From assembly GCA_021397835.1 (NCBI GenBank), contig JAJFZO010000566.1, forward strand, positions 7,746,001 through 7,810,000: DNA of 64,000 nucleotides, given 5' to 3'. The translations under genes were made by a program, and so were the position numbers. Positions 35,701-48,300 of this stretch are shown here, piece by piece. The notes below the pieces were generated by a model. The model had not been told where the DNA came from, searched no databases, and saw nothing but the letters and a program-made list of their open reading frames with translations. Source of the stretch: Moringa oleifera. Its lineage: Eukaryota > Streptophyta > Magnoliopsida > Brassicales > Moringaceae. Each line of letters opens with the position of its first letter. Position 1 is the stretch's first letter.

Positions 35701-37804
35701 TTTTCTTTGTGTTTAGTAGCATGTTTATGATCCAGTTATAAAACTAGTACCATATAAATGTCATCTTCATTGCTTTAGGACTCGGTTAGCAAATCAAACA
35801 ACTTTATGTTAACAATACCTTTCACTTACAACATTCATCAAAATTAATAAGGTGTCCATAGCAAATGAGAATAACAAGACTCTACAGCTTAACAAGTTCC
35901 TTTCCCACCAAAACCTTTACTCGAGCCTTGACAAGGTGAGAGTAGTTAGGTCAAAATGAGTCTTTTCTTTGCGAGAAGGTTGCATTGCTTTTGCATGAAG
36001 ATTAAGGACCTGTAGATGACAGAATTAGTTTATGTTAAGAAGGATTTATATGAGGTAGCGAGATGCTTAATCATTAATAGTCTTCTTTTTATGGGCAATG
36101 CATAGGACATCGATCTAAGTTGAGCTAGTCCTAGTATGGACGATCTTAAGTGTCATGACCTTAACCATATGATTTTGATCTATTATAGGACTATTCCTAG
36201 CCATATGTGGATTTCATTTTTTGAAATGCTTCACCTAAACCTTCAAATATAGCTTTTTTTTAAAGTTAAGGCCTTCAAATGTAGTTTCTTCCAAAGACAG
36301 ACTAACTAATAAGTTTGTTCGAATTAGAGGTCTTGGCTTAGGCCTCTTTATTTCCTTTTAACTTCTGCTTATTGGTAGTGGGCATGTGTGAGCATCCCTC
36401 TCCTTCTACAGTTGTGAGTGCTGACTATCTTCCAAATCTTGTTGCCCTTCTATGGTCGTGTATGGTGCTAGTAGGCCATCATATATGTATGGTTATGATA
36501 TGGCTCTAGTCTGGGAACTTATGCCAAACTAGTAAGTCTAAAGTTACCCGTAGCTCTAATTTAAGTGTAATGAGTTGTATGGACATTCAATTTAATCTCG
36601 TGGATAGGCAATTGTTTGCTTTGAAATAGTCTTAATGCGGTTCATGACCTAAGCAACACGGATTTGAATATAGCTATTATAGGTATGTCCAATATCCAAG
36701 CTTTCTTTGTTTAGTTTCCAAGAGGTGTCAAAACAGAAAGAAAAATACCGATCATCCCTTAAGAGATGCCTAAAGGGCACAAAACCAAAATAAGGGATAG
36801 AGCTAGACTTAAAGATGGCACGGTTTTCACTTTCTCGCTTTGATCAGGTGGCAGCTGTCGAGGCACTGGAAACTAGCTTATGGTGCCTCCTTTTTATTCT
36901 TTAACCGCTGTCGGTCCTCGTGGTCTCAAATAGTAATTCCTTGGTTGCCCTTAAGTCTCAATGCCACATTTTGTGTTCTTGCTTCCTTTCGGATGTGTAG
37001 GTGGATCCTATCTCCTCCTTTTTTTCTTTGGTTCCCATGCATGAAAAAGGTTTAGCATTGGCTTTTCTGTCAAGGAAGAAGCCTATGTGGTGGGTTTGAC
37101 TGCTACAAGAGTGCACATTAATTATCAATCAGTTAATTTTCATGCAAGAGATTTAATGGGATTTAATCTACTACGATATATTTTCACGATCTTGATTGAA
37201 TGAATTAACTATTTTATTTTATAGAAATGTAATCGACTATATGATATCTCTTTTTTAAGTGTGAGAGATAGTAAGGGTCACATTTCGTCTTCTTTGAAAG
37301 ATGGGAACGAAAGATCAACTTAGTAATCATTGATAACAACATTTCTGCAGCTTGTAACACATGCTTATCAAGTGGTAAAGGCCTTTTGCTATAAATTTAT
37401 TGATTTACAAACCTACCTTAAGTCTTATGTGGAAGTTAAATAGCAAAACGAAAATTTTTAATTTCCAAGATCAAAGAGCTTAGAACCAAAGGAGATGGTG
37501 CTAACAAGCTATTCAGTTGATCTCAAAGAGCTAACCTCAAAGGAAAAAGACAAGGTAAGCATCCAAAGCAACATTAGCTGAACTAATGTATCCAGTTTTT
37601 GATACAACACATCTAGTTTATCCTAAAGCAACATTTCTCAAATTAGCACTCCCATCAGCGGAGGATGAAACCTTTGCTTGTTTATCCTAACGAGGGTTTA
37701 TGAATCACTCAAACAAGCCTTTTTAGCCACATATAAATTGGCATCCTTATCCATATCTTTATGCATAAGGGCATCAAAATCTGAATCTATAAAAAGAATT
37801 TGGG
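32780..37804. other. Gene-free spacer between the cluster and copy 2
   Basis: I see no further tRNA, rRNA, transposon terminus or credible protein. Frames at 33776-34027, 34526-34771, 35452-35679, 36840-37055 and 37678-37919 are short and without motifs. The texture continues that of the tRNA cluster, so mitochondrial intergenic origin is plausible but unproven. If the large duplication is tandem with a 37.8-kb period, this spacer should also lie immediately left of the window. Confidence 0.5.
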
Positions 37805-39703
37805 AATCCCCATTTGTACCCATGTTGGCTAAATCTAGCATAGTGGATCTTGTTTCGATACGTGAATAACTCTCTTTAAAAGGCATCTCGATGAAAGAGG
37901 ACTGAGAACCATAAGGCAAGCATCAAAATGCTAGCATAAACAACTTACATAGACATGCATGATAACGTGTGTAGGGCCAACCAAGCCACCACTTTTACTA
38001 GATATAGGTCTAGATGACATAAGAGCCTACTAATGAAACCCAACCCTTAAGGGGCTAAGGTCCAAGGGGTGTACTACTAAAACTGTCTCCTTACCCAAGG
38101 GCTCGATTTCACACAAGCATAACTCCTTCAATAACGAGAGAAACTTCACACATAATGGCTAAAGTCCTTTCTTTTTGGAAAACCTATTAACTTCACAACG
38201 GACAAAATAAGTAAGGTAAAGATTAAGTTAATCATAAAAGTTTTAAGAATCAGAGGATAGAACTTCTTAATACTTGCCAGGAACTGATGTAATTAGGATA
38301 AAAGCTTACCATGACTTCCAAGCAAGTTATGTCAGATCACAGTTCTTGAAGTGCTAACCTAATAACACTGCACTACTCTAAATTGAATCTATTTGAATAG
38401 CTTGAAATGCTCTTATCTGAGCTAACCATTACATTTAGAGGTTGATCGACGAGAGATGTTACTTCCTTTTAATCAATAATGAGAAGGCCATGCCACCCAC
38501 GAGAGCTTTATTTCACTATACTATATATTTTTTTTGGAATTGTATTTTCTTTGCCTACACAACTACTAAGCTTAAGCTTGGTTAGTTGATCCTTTAGTCA
38601 TAACTCCAAGCGAAGAAGTTTATGTATTCCCCGAGGAAACAGATCAAATTAGAGTTTTCTGCCTCAACTTATGTCAGCAAAGTGTTTGATGAACATGGGC
38701 TTGCGGATTTTCCTTAGCCCCCAAATTTCTCTATTAACTTCATCCTCAGTGGGTGGGAGAGAGAAGATAGCATATGAACATGAAGTGAAGCAAGATATAT
38801 CACTCTTCGAACCGAATAAGCATATAGAATGATTTGAACCAATAACAATAACCAACCAATTGTGAGAGCTGGCCAAGCAAAAGGCACAAAAGATCGTTAA
38901 CTCTTATCATTATTACAAGTACATTAATCCAAAGAACAAGTACAATATGAAGCCTTTCCTCTATGAAAGAAAGGATCGGACAAAAGGTAGAAAAGCTAAG
39001 ATAAAGTTGTTTCCTTAATCACTCAGGTACGACTTTATTAAGTAAATCAACTCTATCTTTACTAGTAACCATGGTAGGCATAATTTGCTTCAGCTCTTTA
39101 AAGCCTTTCAAGCCACACTTCACTAGTGCTCTTCATTAGATCTTTTTTGAAGCAACAACAATTCTTTCCTTATGAAACGATCTCATTTTCCTGTATGGTC
39201 TTTCCCCAAGGTGTATGTAATAAGTCTTACTTAGCCAGATCTTAAGATCTCGTGGCTTAGGAATCCACAAAGGCTTCATATGAAACCAAATCTGCTAAAC
39301 AGGATAATCCATTGATCTAAATAGGTGAGTTGGTATATAACCAAGGAAGAACAAAGGGAAAGCTCGACCAGAAGATAAGCTAACCTAAACACCCATGAAG
39401 AGAGATTTTGAATACTGAAAAAAGTAGGTAGAAGGCCTACAACTAACGTACTTTTGCTTTTTTTCTTGTGCATTCAATCATCCTATGGTCAAGCTTTGGA
39501 CAAAGCTCACGCTCGGCCTCTTGGTAACCTTTTGTCTTTCGTTAAGGAGACTTGTCAACGATGGTAGTTAGCAAAGCAAATCTTTCCCTTTTATCTTGAA
39601 TGATAGTGTCATTAGCCTCCTGGTCCATATTAGGTTTGGCGGAGCAATGTCATGACTTTCAAAAAATTACTAATTTTTTTAAGACACGACTCGACTTTTA
39701 GGG

Positions 39704-41370
39704 CACTACAAAAAAATTTAAATGTAGCGACACAATATAGCGACTGATTTTGTCAGTCGTTAAATAATAATAGAATAACGACAGATTTACTAAGAAATGA
39801 AAATTTTACCATAACGATGAAATAATGATAGATCAGTAACACACATTAGTGATAGACACCATCTTCATTGCTAAATTTATTTTTAATTTATTTATTTTAA
39901 TTTTTAATCAACTTAAAAATATATTAACGATCAAATTTTAATCAGTAGCTAATCAAAGATCTAACGACTATAACGCTTCGGTCACTGTGTAGGAAATGCA
40001 ACCTAGCGACCATCTTATGGGCAGTCGCAAAAGGTTGTAAGCTTGCTGCCTTCAGAGGAAGCCATGGCCATAAACTTAATTATTGCCTTCGAAGCTAGCA
40101 AGCTCGTCACCTTTGGAGGTGTTGCCTTTGAAGGTAGCCATGCAAGGCCATCACAAAAGCAAGCTGGCGACTAGCTTACTGCCTTCGGAGGCAGCCATGC
40201 ATAACGGCCAACTCACTGCCTTCGAAGCAAGCTGACCGCCATGCCTTCCAAGGTAGCCATGTATGGCCACAAGCTTGTTGCCTTAATTCAAAGGTTACCA
40301 TGCATGGGCACTGCCAAGGCAGCCATGACCTTCGAAGGTGACTGCGATGGCCGCAAAGAAGGCAACCATGGTAGTGAAAATAGCCATGGCCTTCGAACGC
40401 GGCTACCACAACCTTGAAACATGCAGCCACGGCCCACCATGAAGGCAGCTACACACCTGTAAAGGTAGCCACAGCACTTATAAAGGCAATCACGGGCACC
40501 TGCGAAGGCAGCCACTAGCACCTACGAAGGTAGCCACGGTTGCCAACAAAGGCAGCCATGGCCTTCAAAGGTGGTAGTCATGGCCTCAAAGACAGCAGCC
40601 ATGGCATTCGAAGGTGGCAGCCATGGCCGTCATGATAGCGAAGGTAGCCATGACTGCCACGAAAGTTTCCATGCATGGCCGTGAAGGCAGCCATGGCTGC
40701 CCTAAAAGCCTCCGTGCATGGCTGTGAAGGCAGCCACGGCCATCGCCAAAGCATCCATACATGGCCGGAAGGGCGGCCATGGCTTTGAAGGTGGCAGCGA
40801 TGGCTGTCCTGAAAGCGTCCATGAGTGGCCTTCGAATCTGGCAGTCATGGCCTTCTAAGGTAGTAGCCATGGTTGCCGTGAAAGCAATCATGCATGGCCT
40901 CGAAAGTGGTAGCCATGGTCACGAAGGCATTACTGCCTTCACTTGATTTTACTTTCACTGTGGAGGCAACGACGGACTGTATTTTTGTCACTAGATTTCA
41001 CTTTTAGCGACCGCTACTTACTTTCATCACTAAGTGTTTATAAATTAAAGCCCTAAATTTTTTCCTTTCATGCAAGTGCCATTTCCTCTCCCTCTATTTT
41101 TGTTATTGTCTCTACTTCTATCTTCTCAAACTATTTCCTATTTGGTCGCTTCATTTCTCTTCTAACTTTATTATTTTCTTTGCATCCATTTATACACACG
41201 ATTCTTAAATTTTTCATTTCATCTCCATGCTCAACGAATGGCACCATCTTTCCCCTATTTATCTTGCTGTCTCAGAGCTAAGTCTTTACCACTCTCTCCC
41301 TACTCAGTGTTTTGGTATATACCATTTTCTCCTCTATTTTCTCTACTATGAACAGCTATATTCTCTTTTC
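39704..41370. mobile_element. CACTA transposon, copy-2 remnant lacking its right half
   Basis: This is the duplicate of the element at 1942-5277, starting with CACTACAAAAAAATTT directly after GGG. It keeps the left subterminal repeats and the GC-rich repeat block. Just after the segment containing ATGAACAGCTATATTCTC it jumps to sequence equivalent to about 7300 of copy 1. About 3.6 kb, comprising the AT-rich repeat, the coiled-coil reading frame, the right terminus and 2 kb of flanking DNA, is missing. Both sides of the break in copy 1 are rich in CTTTCCTTTT, so a microhomology-mediated deletion is likely. Confidence 0.85.
40030..40950. repeat. GC-rich CCATGG repeat block, copy 2
   Basis: This is the counterpart of the block at 2230-3260, with the same GAAGGCAGCCATGGC-type units, somewhat shorter and with several units missing or changed. 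Open frames here (40176-40430, 40288-40521 and 40586-40891, minus) are repeat artefacts. Confidence 0.85.
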
Positions 41371-41587
41371 TTTGTTTAGAAGGATAAATTACAAGAAATA
41401 AAAACCTCTTTCATTGTATTAGAGCTTTATCTTAGGCATTAGCGTGATTTCAACATAGTGGCTTTGTTTCTTCGTCTTTGAAAGCACTTATATAAAGTAG
41501 CTATGACTTTCTCTTCCACTGGATTTGGCCTATTGAGAAGACCCTTTCCCTATCCTTATTAATTAAGCCTCTTTGAGAACCTCAACC

Positions 41588-41890
41588 TTATAAACCTCCT
41601 TTTAAAGGTCCTGTATTTCTTAGGGATTTAAGCAGTTGATTAGCTACTACAATCATGGGCATATTTCTCTTTTCGGTGAAGGTTCTCACATATTTTAAGT
41701 CTAATTGGCATTCTTGTCCATCAAAGACCTTTAGCATTGTATTGGCGAATGTGGTTCCTACCTTCGTTGCCCTAAAAATGGAGCCTTTTGCATGTGGCTC
41801 ATGAAATTCATTAAAGATCCATAGGTTATAATAGTCATGTGCTGCCCTAAAATCATTTCTTTTAGGGCTGGACCAACATATCTTTAGCAT
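41588..41890 (-). pseudogene. Protein remnant of unknown family, 100 codons open
   Basis: This open frame of 100 codons includes HDYYNLWIFNEFHEPHAKGS and later FANTMLKVFDGQECQLDLKY, followed by MPMIVVANQLLKSLRNTGPL. The peptide has balanced composition and hydrophobic spacing unlike chance frames in this AT-rich DNA, and copy 1 (7500-7815) preserves parts of it. A second minus-strand frame lies upstream at 42307-42510 and might belong to the same former protein, with stops and shifts between them. I do not recognise the family. A retroelement or mitochondrial/plasmid-derived ORF are both possible. Confidence 0.4.
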
Positions 41891-42306
41891 TTTTTATAGC
41901 ATGATCATGATTAGGCTTTTCTAGGTGCTTGACTCCCTATAAAGTATGACTTCTTTATCTTTCAATAGATACGAAAAAAAGGAAAGGCATCAAATTCCTT
42001 TACAACAGAGTTTCTCACACTTTTTTATTGCATTAATGCTATTGCTTGAAGCCTTCAAAGTCTCTTTATAATGTTTGCACCTATATGTTCCAATTGTATT
42101 TAAGGTGAGATAAGTGGGACGACTATTTTCTTATAGGATGTTCTGTCATTTTCTTCATAATCACGCTTGGTTATAGTCATTCTTTACTTTGATTAGCTAG
42201 ACAATGCTACAATTCCCATGGGTTGGGATGACTGCATATTTTATTCTGCAAGAGATTAGTCTATCTTAATCATATGTCAACTATCTATCTAAAAGCATTT
42301 CATAGG

Positions 42307-42510
42307 TCATTGGCATAGTTGCTCATAGTATAAACATCTTTTTTTTTTTCCTTTAAAGTGTTTTCCTTTGCCTTTGATTTTTTCAACAATCTTAGCTATA
42401 CCAAAATCTAATTGATAATAAGGTTTAGTAGTCTGATGAATAGCATAATCTATGCCCAATTTTGCTACTTCTAATGGCATTTTATTGTTAATAAGCCCTT
42501 GATCTGGCAT
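42307..42510 (-). pseudogene. Upstream piece of the same unknown protein remnant
   Basis: This frame of 67 codons begins MPDQGLINNKMPLEVAKLGI and continues into a Lys/Gly-rich segment containing KIKGKGKHFKGKKK. The equivalent in copy 1 (about 8225-8430) keeps the same words with stops. It lies upstream, in transcription order, of the frame at 41588-41890 and could be an earlier part of one gene. The basic Lys/Gly cluster would fit a nucleic-acid-binding region, but that is only inference. Confidence 0.3.
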
Positions 42511-43540
42511 GTTGTTATTGATTCATTTTTTGTTACATTAACATGTCATGATAAATATGAATTAAAGGTTTGACCTTATGTTTAATCATTCTATTCAAGA
42601 AGGATCTTTAAATCAATGCTAGGGCAATTCCATAGATTTTAATCTGGCCTTTGATTATTAGTGGTTTGCTTTCAAAAAGGGATTGATTCCAATAACCCTA
42701 CTAACAAATATACTTGAAAGTAGTAAACAATGCAAAATCTAGAGCACTCTATCTTGCGTAGAATAATAAAGGAGCTTGAAAGTCATAACACAATTTAAGT
42801 GACTTAAAACTTATGTTTTTGTTAAATAAAAATGGTTTATAGTTAGTTTTACTCATACTTGAAAGTGTTAATTAAAAGTTGAAACTTCAAACTTTAAAAC
42901 AAAGCTGTTCGGTCCTCCTATTTAAGAACACTTCACTCTCCTTAGAGCACTTACATACAAGGAAGGAAGCTGTTTAAGGCTCACACATATGCAAACTATA
43001 ATAAGATCGCAAATTATAAACTATACACTTCCTCCCATTGAACTCTCAATGGTAAACAAGAGTTGGAAAATATCCCTCATCCCAATAGGATGTTTGAGCT
43101 GATATAATCTAATGTTTCGCATGTGGTGCTTTCTTTGAACTATCCATCTCTATTTGCCCCAGATCCCCCACGTAATGGTCTCATCGCAGGCAGCCACCTT
43201 TTTTGTTGTAGCTTTTCATCCGTTAGCATAGCTTTGTTGCTGTTCCTTACTCTCTACATCATCAGGACCCCTTACTTATTGGCTTACTAGCCACTTTATT
43301 GAGTTCCTACAAACACGTAAGGAAGATTTATAGTCTTAACAATAGACAAACGGGCATTTTTTAGGACTAGCTTGCTTCTCGTTCCTCAAAAGAGCAATTC
43401 TTCGCACATAATTAAGGGAACCATTGTATGATTACCAGAACACTAGATATGAGGACTACCCAAGCTAATGATAGAGGCAAGAACACTTTACGGCCAAGTT
43501 CCATTAAGTGATCATAATAATATCGTAGAAATGCTGCATG

Positions 43541-43550
43541 ATATATATAT

Positions 43551-43585
<35 letters not shown>
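43541..43585. repeat. Compound (AT)(AC)(AT) microsatellite, copy 2
   Basis: An AT run, then nine or so AC units, then another AT run. It corresponds to the pure TA run at 9459-9482. Confidence 0.95.
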
Positions 43586-44601
43586 AGAGTGAAAAAAGAA
43601 TCACCATAATACTAAACTAAATCAAGACTAGGATCTTCTTGAAAATGGGAAGATCTAGGCTAGGCAGCTAACCTCGTAGAGAGAGCAAGATGCATGTACT
43701 AGCTGAGTAAGGATATAGTTCTGCGGACTGCTCATCGGGCCTAATAGCTGGTGTTATCACACCCTTATCAAAGGAATCGCACGTGACACCCTCAAACCAA
43801 CATGTGCTCCCTTTCTATTCCTAGGCAGGCATTTTCTTTCATTTATTGATTAATTCAAGGTACTTGTAGCTTACTTCTAAGTCGAAGTGCTAGCGGTAAA
43901 AGCTTGTCACCAATAGCAAACTTTCGAGCCAAGAAAGAGCCATGAGCGCCCCTATAATCTTTTTAAAGCAAGGAGTAACTTTGAGAAAGGACAATTATAA
44001 AAATCATAATATTAGTAAATACATGTTAGCCTACCTATAGTAAGGAGCCTTTTCTTAACTGTTAGTGCTTTACTAATAAGGAGGGTTTTTCTCACTTATT
44101 CAATATTACTTTGGCTTTGCTGTCCGTATTTTATTGGCACGAAAGCTACTATAACTAAAAAAAAAAAAATGAATGAAGGAAGAAGGCAATAGCATTTGAA
44201 AGACTATAGGAGAATTTTGAGTTGACTACAATACATGTCATCAAGAATAACAAAGCTAAGCTGGATATTCTTTTTGATGTCAAAAGCCCCAAAACTAGCT
44301 ACCATATAGAAGATAACTAATGTAAGCCTACTCAACTAATCTCATAAGTAAATGCCTATTCGCATTACAACTAATAGAAAAAAAAAATAACAACTACAAG
44401 ACTAGACTAGTAGTTAAGTGCTCTTTATTGTTCAGATCGATCAAGTTTGAGCTTCCCAAGCTCTGTGCCGTTGGGGAACTCTATAAGGGGCTGACCACAT
44501 TGATTTACTATATTTGAGTCATTGCACTACTTTGGGATTATATTCCACATCGAGGATTTGTGCTTGTGGGCTAAGGTGAATATTAAAGATAAGCAGATCT
44601 A

Positions 44602-44874
44602 GTGGTCCATAATTGTTTAGACTTGGTAAAGGTTATCATGGCACCTGTAGTAGTATATAAGACTTATCATAATTCCCATGGACTAATTTACGAGGTCTCT
44701 ATCGCTAACATTCATCAAGCAGGCCTCATGGATTGGCTAAAGTCTTCTTTGGCTAATAAGACCTCAATCCCAAAGCCTTTAGAGTATTTTTGGATAGGCA
44801 CCTTTATCTGCACGGGGAATTCGCTGCTGATAGATCCTTACCAATGTCATCCTTATTCCCTCACTACCTTCTGA
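44602..44874 (+). pseudogene. Protein remnant of unknown family (copy 2)
   Basis: This frame of 90 codons contains VYKTYHNSHGLIYEVSIANI then HQAGLMDWLKSSLANKTSIP and KPLEYFWIGTFICTG. Composition is protein-like, and part of it is legible in copy 1 at 10505-10795. No motif allows a family call. It starts and ends without splice or promoter context. It could be a retroelement fragment or an old mitochondrial ORF. Confidence 0.35.
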
Positions 44875-45153
44875 CCCATAGGAGTATACAGGCACAACTT
44901 TCAAACACTCACACTCAATTATAAGACTGTTTATTGAACATTTGGTAATGCATTGCTCTGAATTAAGCTATGCAATAACAAAATCCCCTTGATCCTTGTA
45001 AGATGTGCTTGATGATCCCCCATAATACGCTCACTTAGGGACGTCTTACTCAATCTTTTTTACTAGTGAAACATTGTCCAATAAACTCCCTATTTTGCTC
45101 ATCCATTTCTTAGTTATTTGATCGGGATACTATCATCTATGTTCCTAAACTTT

Positions 45154-45339
45154 TCATGGATGGTGAAGTGTAGATGGCAAATTATTATGTAGATACGGTG
45201 CTTGACACATAGATAATTCTCTAACCCTCACAAAAGTTGCATAAGATTCATCCTCAGAGAGTCTTCCTGAATGATCGTACTGATGAATTCTATTGTATCT
45301 TATGCAACTACTATTATTGATCTTAAAAAGCCTACCCAA
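45154..45339 (-). pseudogene. Protein remnant of unknown family (copy 2)
   Basis: This is the shorter counterpart of the frame at 11044-11340. It retains IRYNRIHQYDHSGRLSEDES and the end RELSMCQAPYLHNNLPSTL. The N-terminal third is lost to stop codons. Confidence 0.3.
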
Positions 45340-48300
45340 AGGTTCAGGTCAGATTATAATAAACAGGCAATACATTTTCGTATTTCTGTGAGAAGCTTCA
45401 TGACACCCACGATTCTCAATAGCAAGTCGTCCGCATATTGTGCCCAACAAATACTTATTAAGTAATGGGTTTTTAAGGGGCTAACTTATGGGCCAGGTAT
45501 CTCTTTAATCTAATAACTAGTATCGCCTTTTTGCCCAGCCCTATGAGCAGCCCTTTCTTTTGCAATACTTCATAAGGTCTTTCATGACCTAATTATCATT
45601 ACAATATTCTCTACCATAGAATTTGCCTTCAAGGTCAACTATATGACTTTTATGAGGAAAAGCAACGTAAAAGAGGCTTGACTGCTTGTTAAGGAAGATG
45701 ACAAGGGTCGATGAAAGGGTAAAATGGAAGGCATTTTCTAATTGCCTCTAAAGGGAAAGGTGCTTATAGAGGGGGAGGGGTGTGCCACGATGAAACAAGG
45801 GAATGAAAGACTGCTTTGCATTAGATGCTCTTTAACCTTCCCAAGAATGATGGCTCTATTGTCTTGGGGAGTGTTAAAGCTTGCTTTTTCTCTAGAGTTT
45901 TCTTAGTCATCAATAGGACTTGTCCTTAATAAAATTGATGTGATTCTCTGAATAATCAAAATTTCATATTTTATTTAATTCTCCCTATTTCCTAATCGAG
46001 CTTATGTAGGTAGATATTATCTGGTAGGGCCGATAGTAGTACACTGTATAGGATGAAGTAAGGACGTTTCTTATCACTTATAAGTTATCCGGTAGAAAAG
46101 ACTTTCTGAACGGAGTAAAAGAAGTTAGGATCTTCAATCTCTTCCTTAAAGATTAGGATGAGTTGATGTAAGTCGATGGTATGAAAATACTTTTTGATAT
46201 CGAATTCTAAAAACCAATGAGAGATTTTCCATTATTTTTTTATTCATTTAAGACCGAGTGGCAGCCTTAATGCGAGCGAAAATACGATGTGTTTAGAAAC
46301 TCAGGATCATAGATGTATTGGAGTACCATTCTGATTGCCTCTTCCATGATCTTTTTTATAGGTAGAACTACTGTGAATGATCTAAAGTTTGACCATTATT
46401 TCTTTCTTCATACTTTAAATAGGGATAAACCTCATTATTTACTCCATTTATTAATAATCAAGGACCCTTGTCATCCTTTTAGTGACTCATAGGGCTTCCT
46501 TTTGCTTAATATTTTTGGTTCTTAAGAATTTTTGACACCTTTCCCAGGATTGAAATGATTATCCCTGCCTAGTGGGTTTACAACCATCCCTGAATGATGT
46601 CAAGTACTGTTCACTTCCTCCCCTTTCTTGTATCCATCATTGCAATCCACATAAATGTGTTTGCAGCCCCCACTAAAGTGGACGAGAAAGAAAGGATTTC
46701 TCAAAATAACCCCTTTGCTTCCAAACTCAAGCTATAAGGTTTACCATATAAGCATCTGGTACATGCATCAATTTGTGGAAAAGTGAAAGGGTCACCATTA
46801 CTGAAGATCTCCCCTCTAATCATATATCGGTCATTTAAGGTTCACTATGATTCATTGTTGTGCTTGCACACTAGGCTACCTTTCTCTGAAAGCTCCGTGG
46901 GACCATCCGTCACTCGTTTCCACTCACCCAAAGGGGTTTATTGCATAAGCCCAGTGAATGATAGATGCAAAGCTCTACACCTCATTAAGATCATATTGGC
47001 ATACTCTCCTAAAAAAAAAAAAAAACAGCAGGCCCCCATTAAAGATGAGAGTAAGGTACAACAAGGCCATTTCTGTCCATCACCCTTCTCACGAAAGTGT
47101 AGATGGATGTTACTGCTCATACAGCTCCCAGCTAGTAAGTAGTTAGCCTTTTTTTGCAAGGAATGGATGGAAGTGTGGATAAATCGAATTACATAAAGGA
47201 ATTCAGTTTTTTTTTAGTAATAACATGATAAAAAGCACCCTTTTTAGAAAAACCTGTGGATCCCCTGCCTATCATGCCACTTCAGCACCTTATGGTCCTC
47301 GAGAAGATCATGATGAACCATTTCCATTAATGTTTTTATAGATTTTGAAAATTTCATAATGGATCAAGATGAGAATAAATCTCAGAATTTAAGAAATACT
47401 CATCTTAGAGCTTTCACTCTCCTCTAGGAAGGGCTTTTTATAGATAAAGATGTGAGTCAATGGTAGGTCCTCACTCAATCTATTTCTCAAAGTCAAAAGA
47501 AGATCTCACATCCAATGACCCTGAATAATAAGGAAAAGCTCTTGATATGAAATCAATAGCAAAGAAAGAAGAGGAATTAAATGCCCTAGATTAAAAGCCC
47601 TAGATAAGCCTTAAAAAAACATGCCCACAATGGACTGGACATAAATAATGGAAAGAAGAAAATGGCCTTGATGATGATCCTATGTTAATTTTTGCATTGC
47701 CTCGATGATGCACTCTTAGCACACAAAGCAAGATACCAAAAAAAGAGAAAAAATCTCTCTATTATTTAATTAAGAGAATCTTTAGTTTGACTTATGGACT
47801 TCGTGGGAAATACGAGAGTCAAACAAGCTGTTATATGTTCTCCTTTCACCCTTGAACAATAAAGAACCATTTATCTTCTCTTAGATAGTGGTCAATCGAT
47901 TTGCATTTATGGTCAATCAATAGGCCCACAGATCTCTTCTTTTATATGATAAATTGCCATATTGTATCACCACCTCAACATCGGTTCTCCTTATTTTTTT
48001 CGAGCATGCCATGACTTCGACTTTAAGTACGATAAATGAGTGGAAAGATCTTTATAGAAGTCCTTGTTTGATCTAACCAAAAAGTTAATATACATATGTA
48101 AGAGGGAGAACTATGAGTTTTTTTAAAAAAGACAAGTGGTTGACATGAAATGAGTCTCATAGTAAATGCCTTAATTAGGTGTAAGTTCAAAATCAAGCTA
48201 AAAGATAATGGAAAGATAAGGGTCTTTACCATTGTAAACAGACCTTAGTTCGACCTTTACATGATTGGGCAATGGATGTGCTTCACCATCTTCTAGTTAA

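Larger units (their letters stand above)
41390..44600. other. Gene-poor DNA of copy 2
   Basis: Matched by about 7310-10500. Apart from the minus-strand protein remnants at 41588-42510 and the microsatellite at 43541, I see nothing that looks like a gene. Confidence 0.5.
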
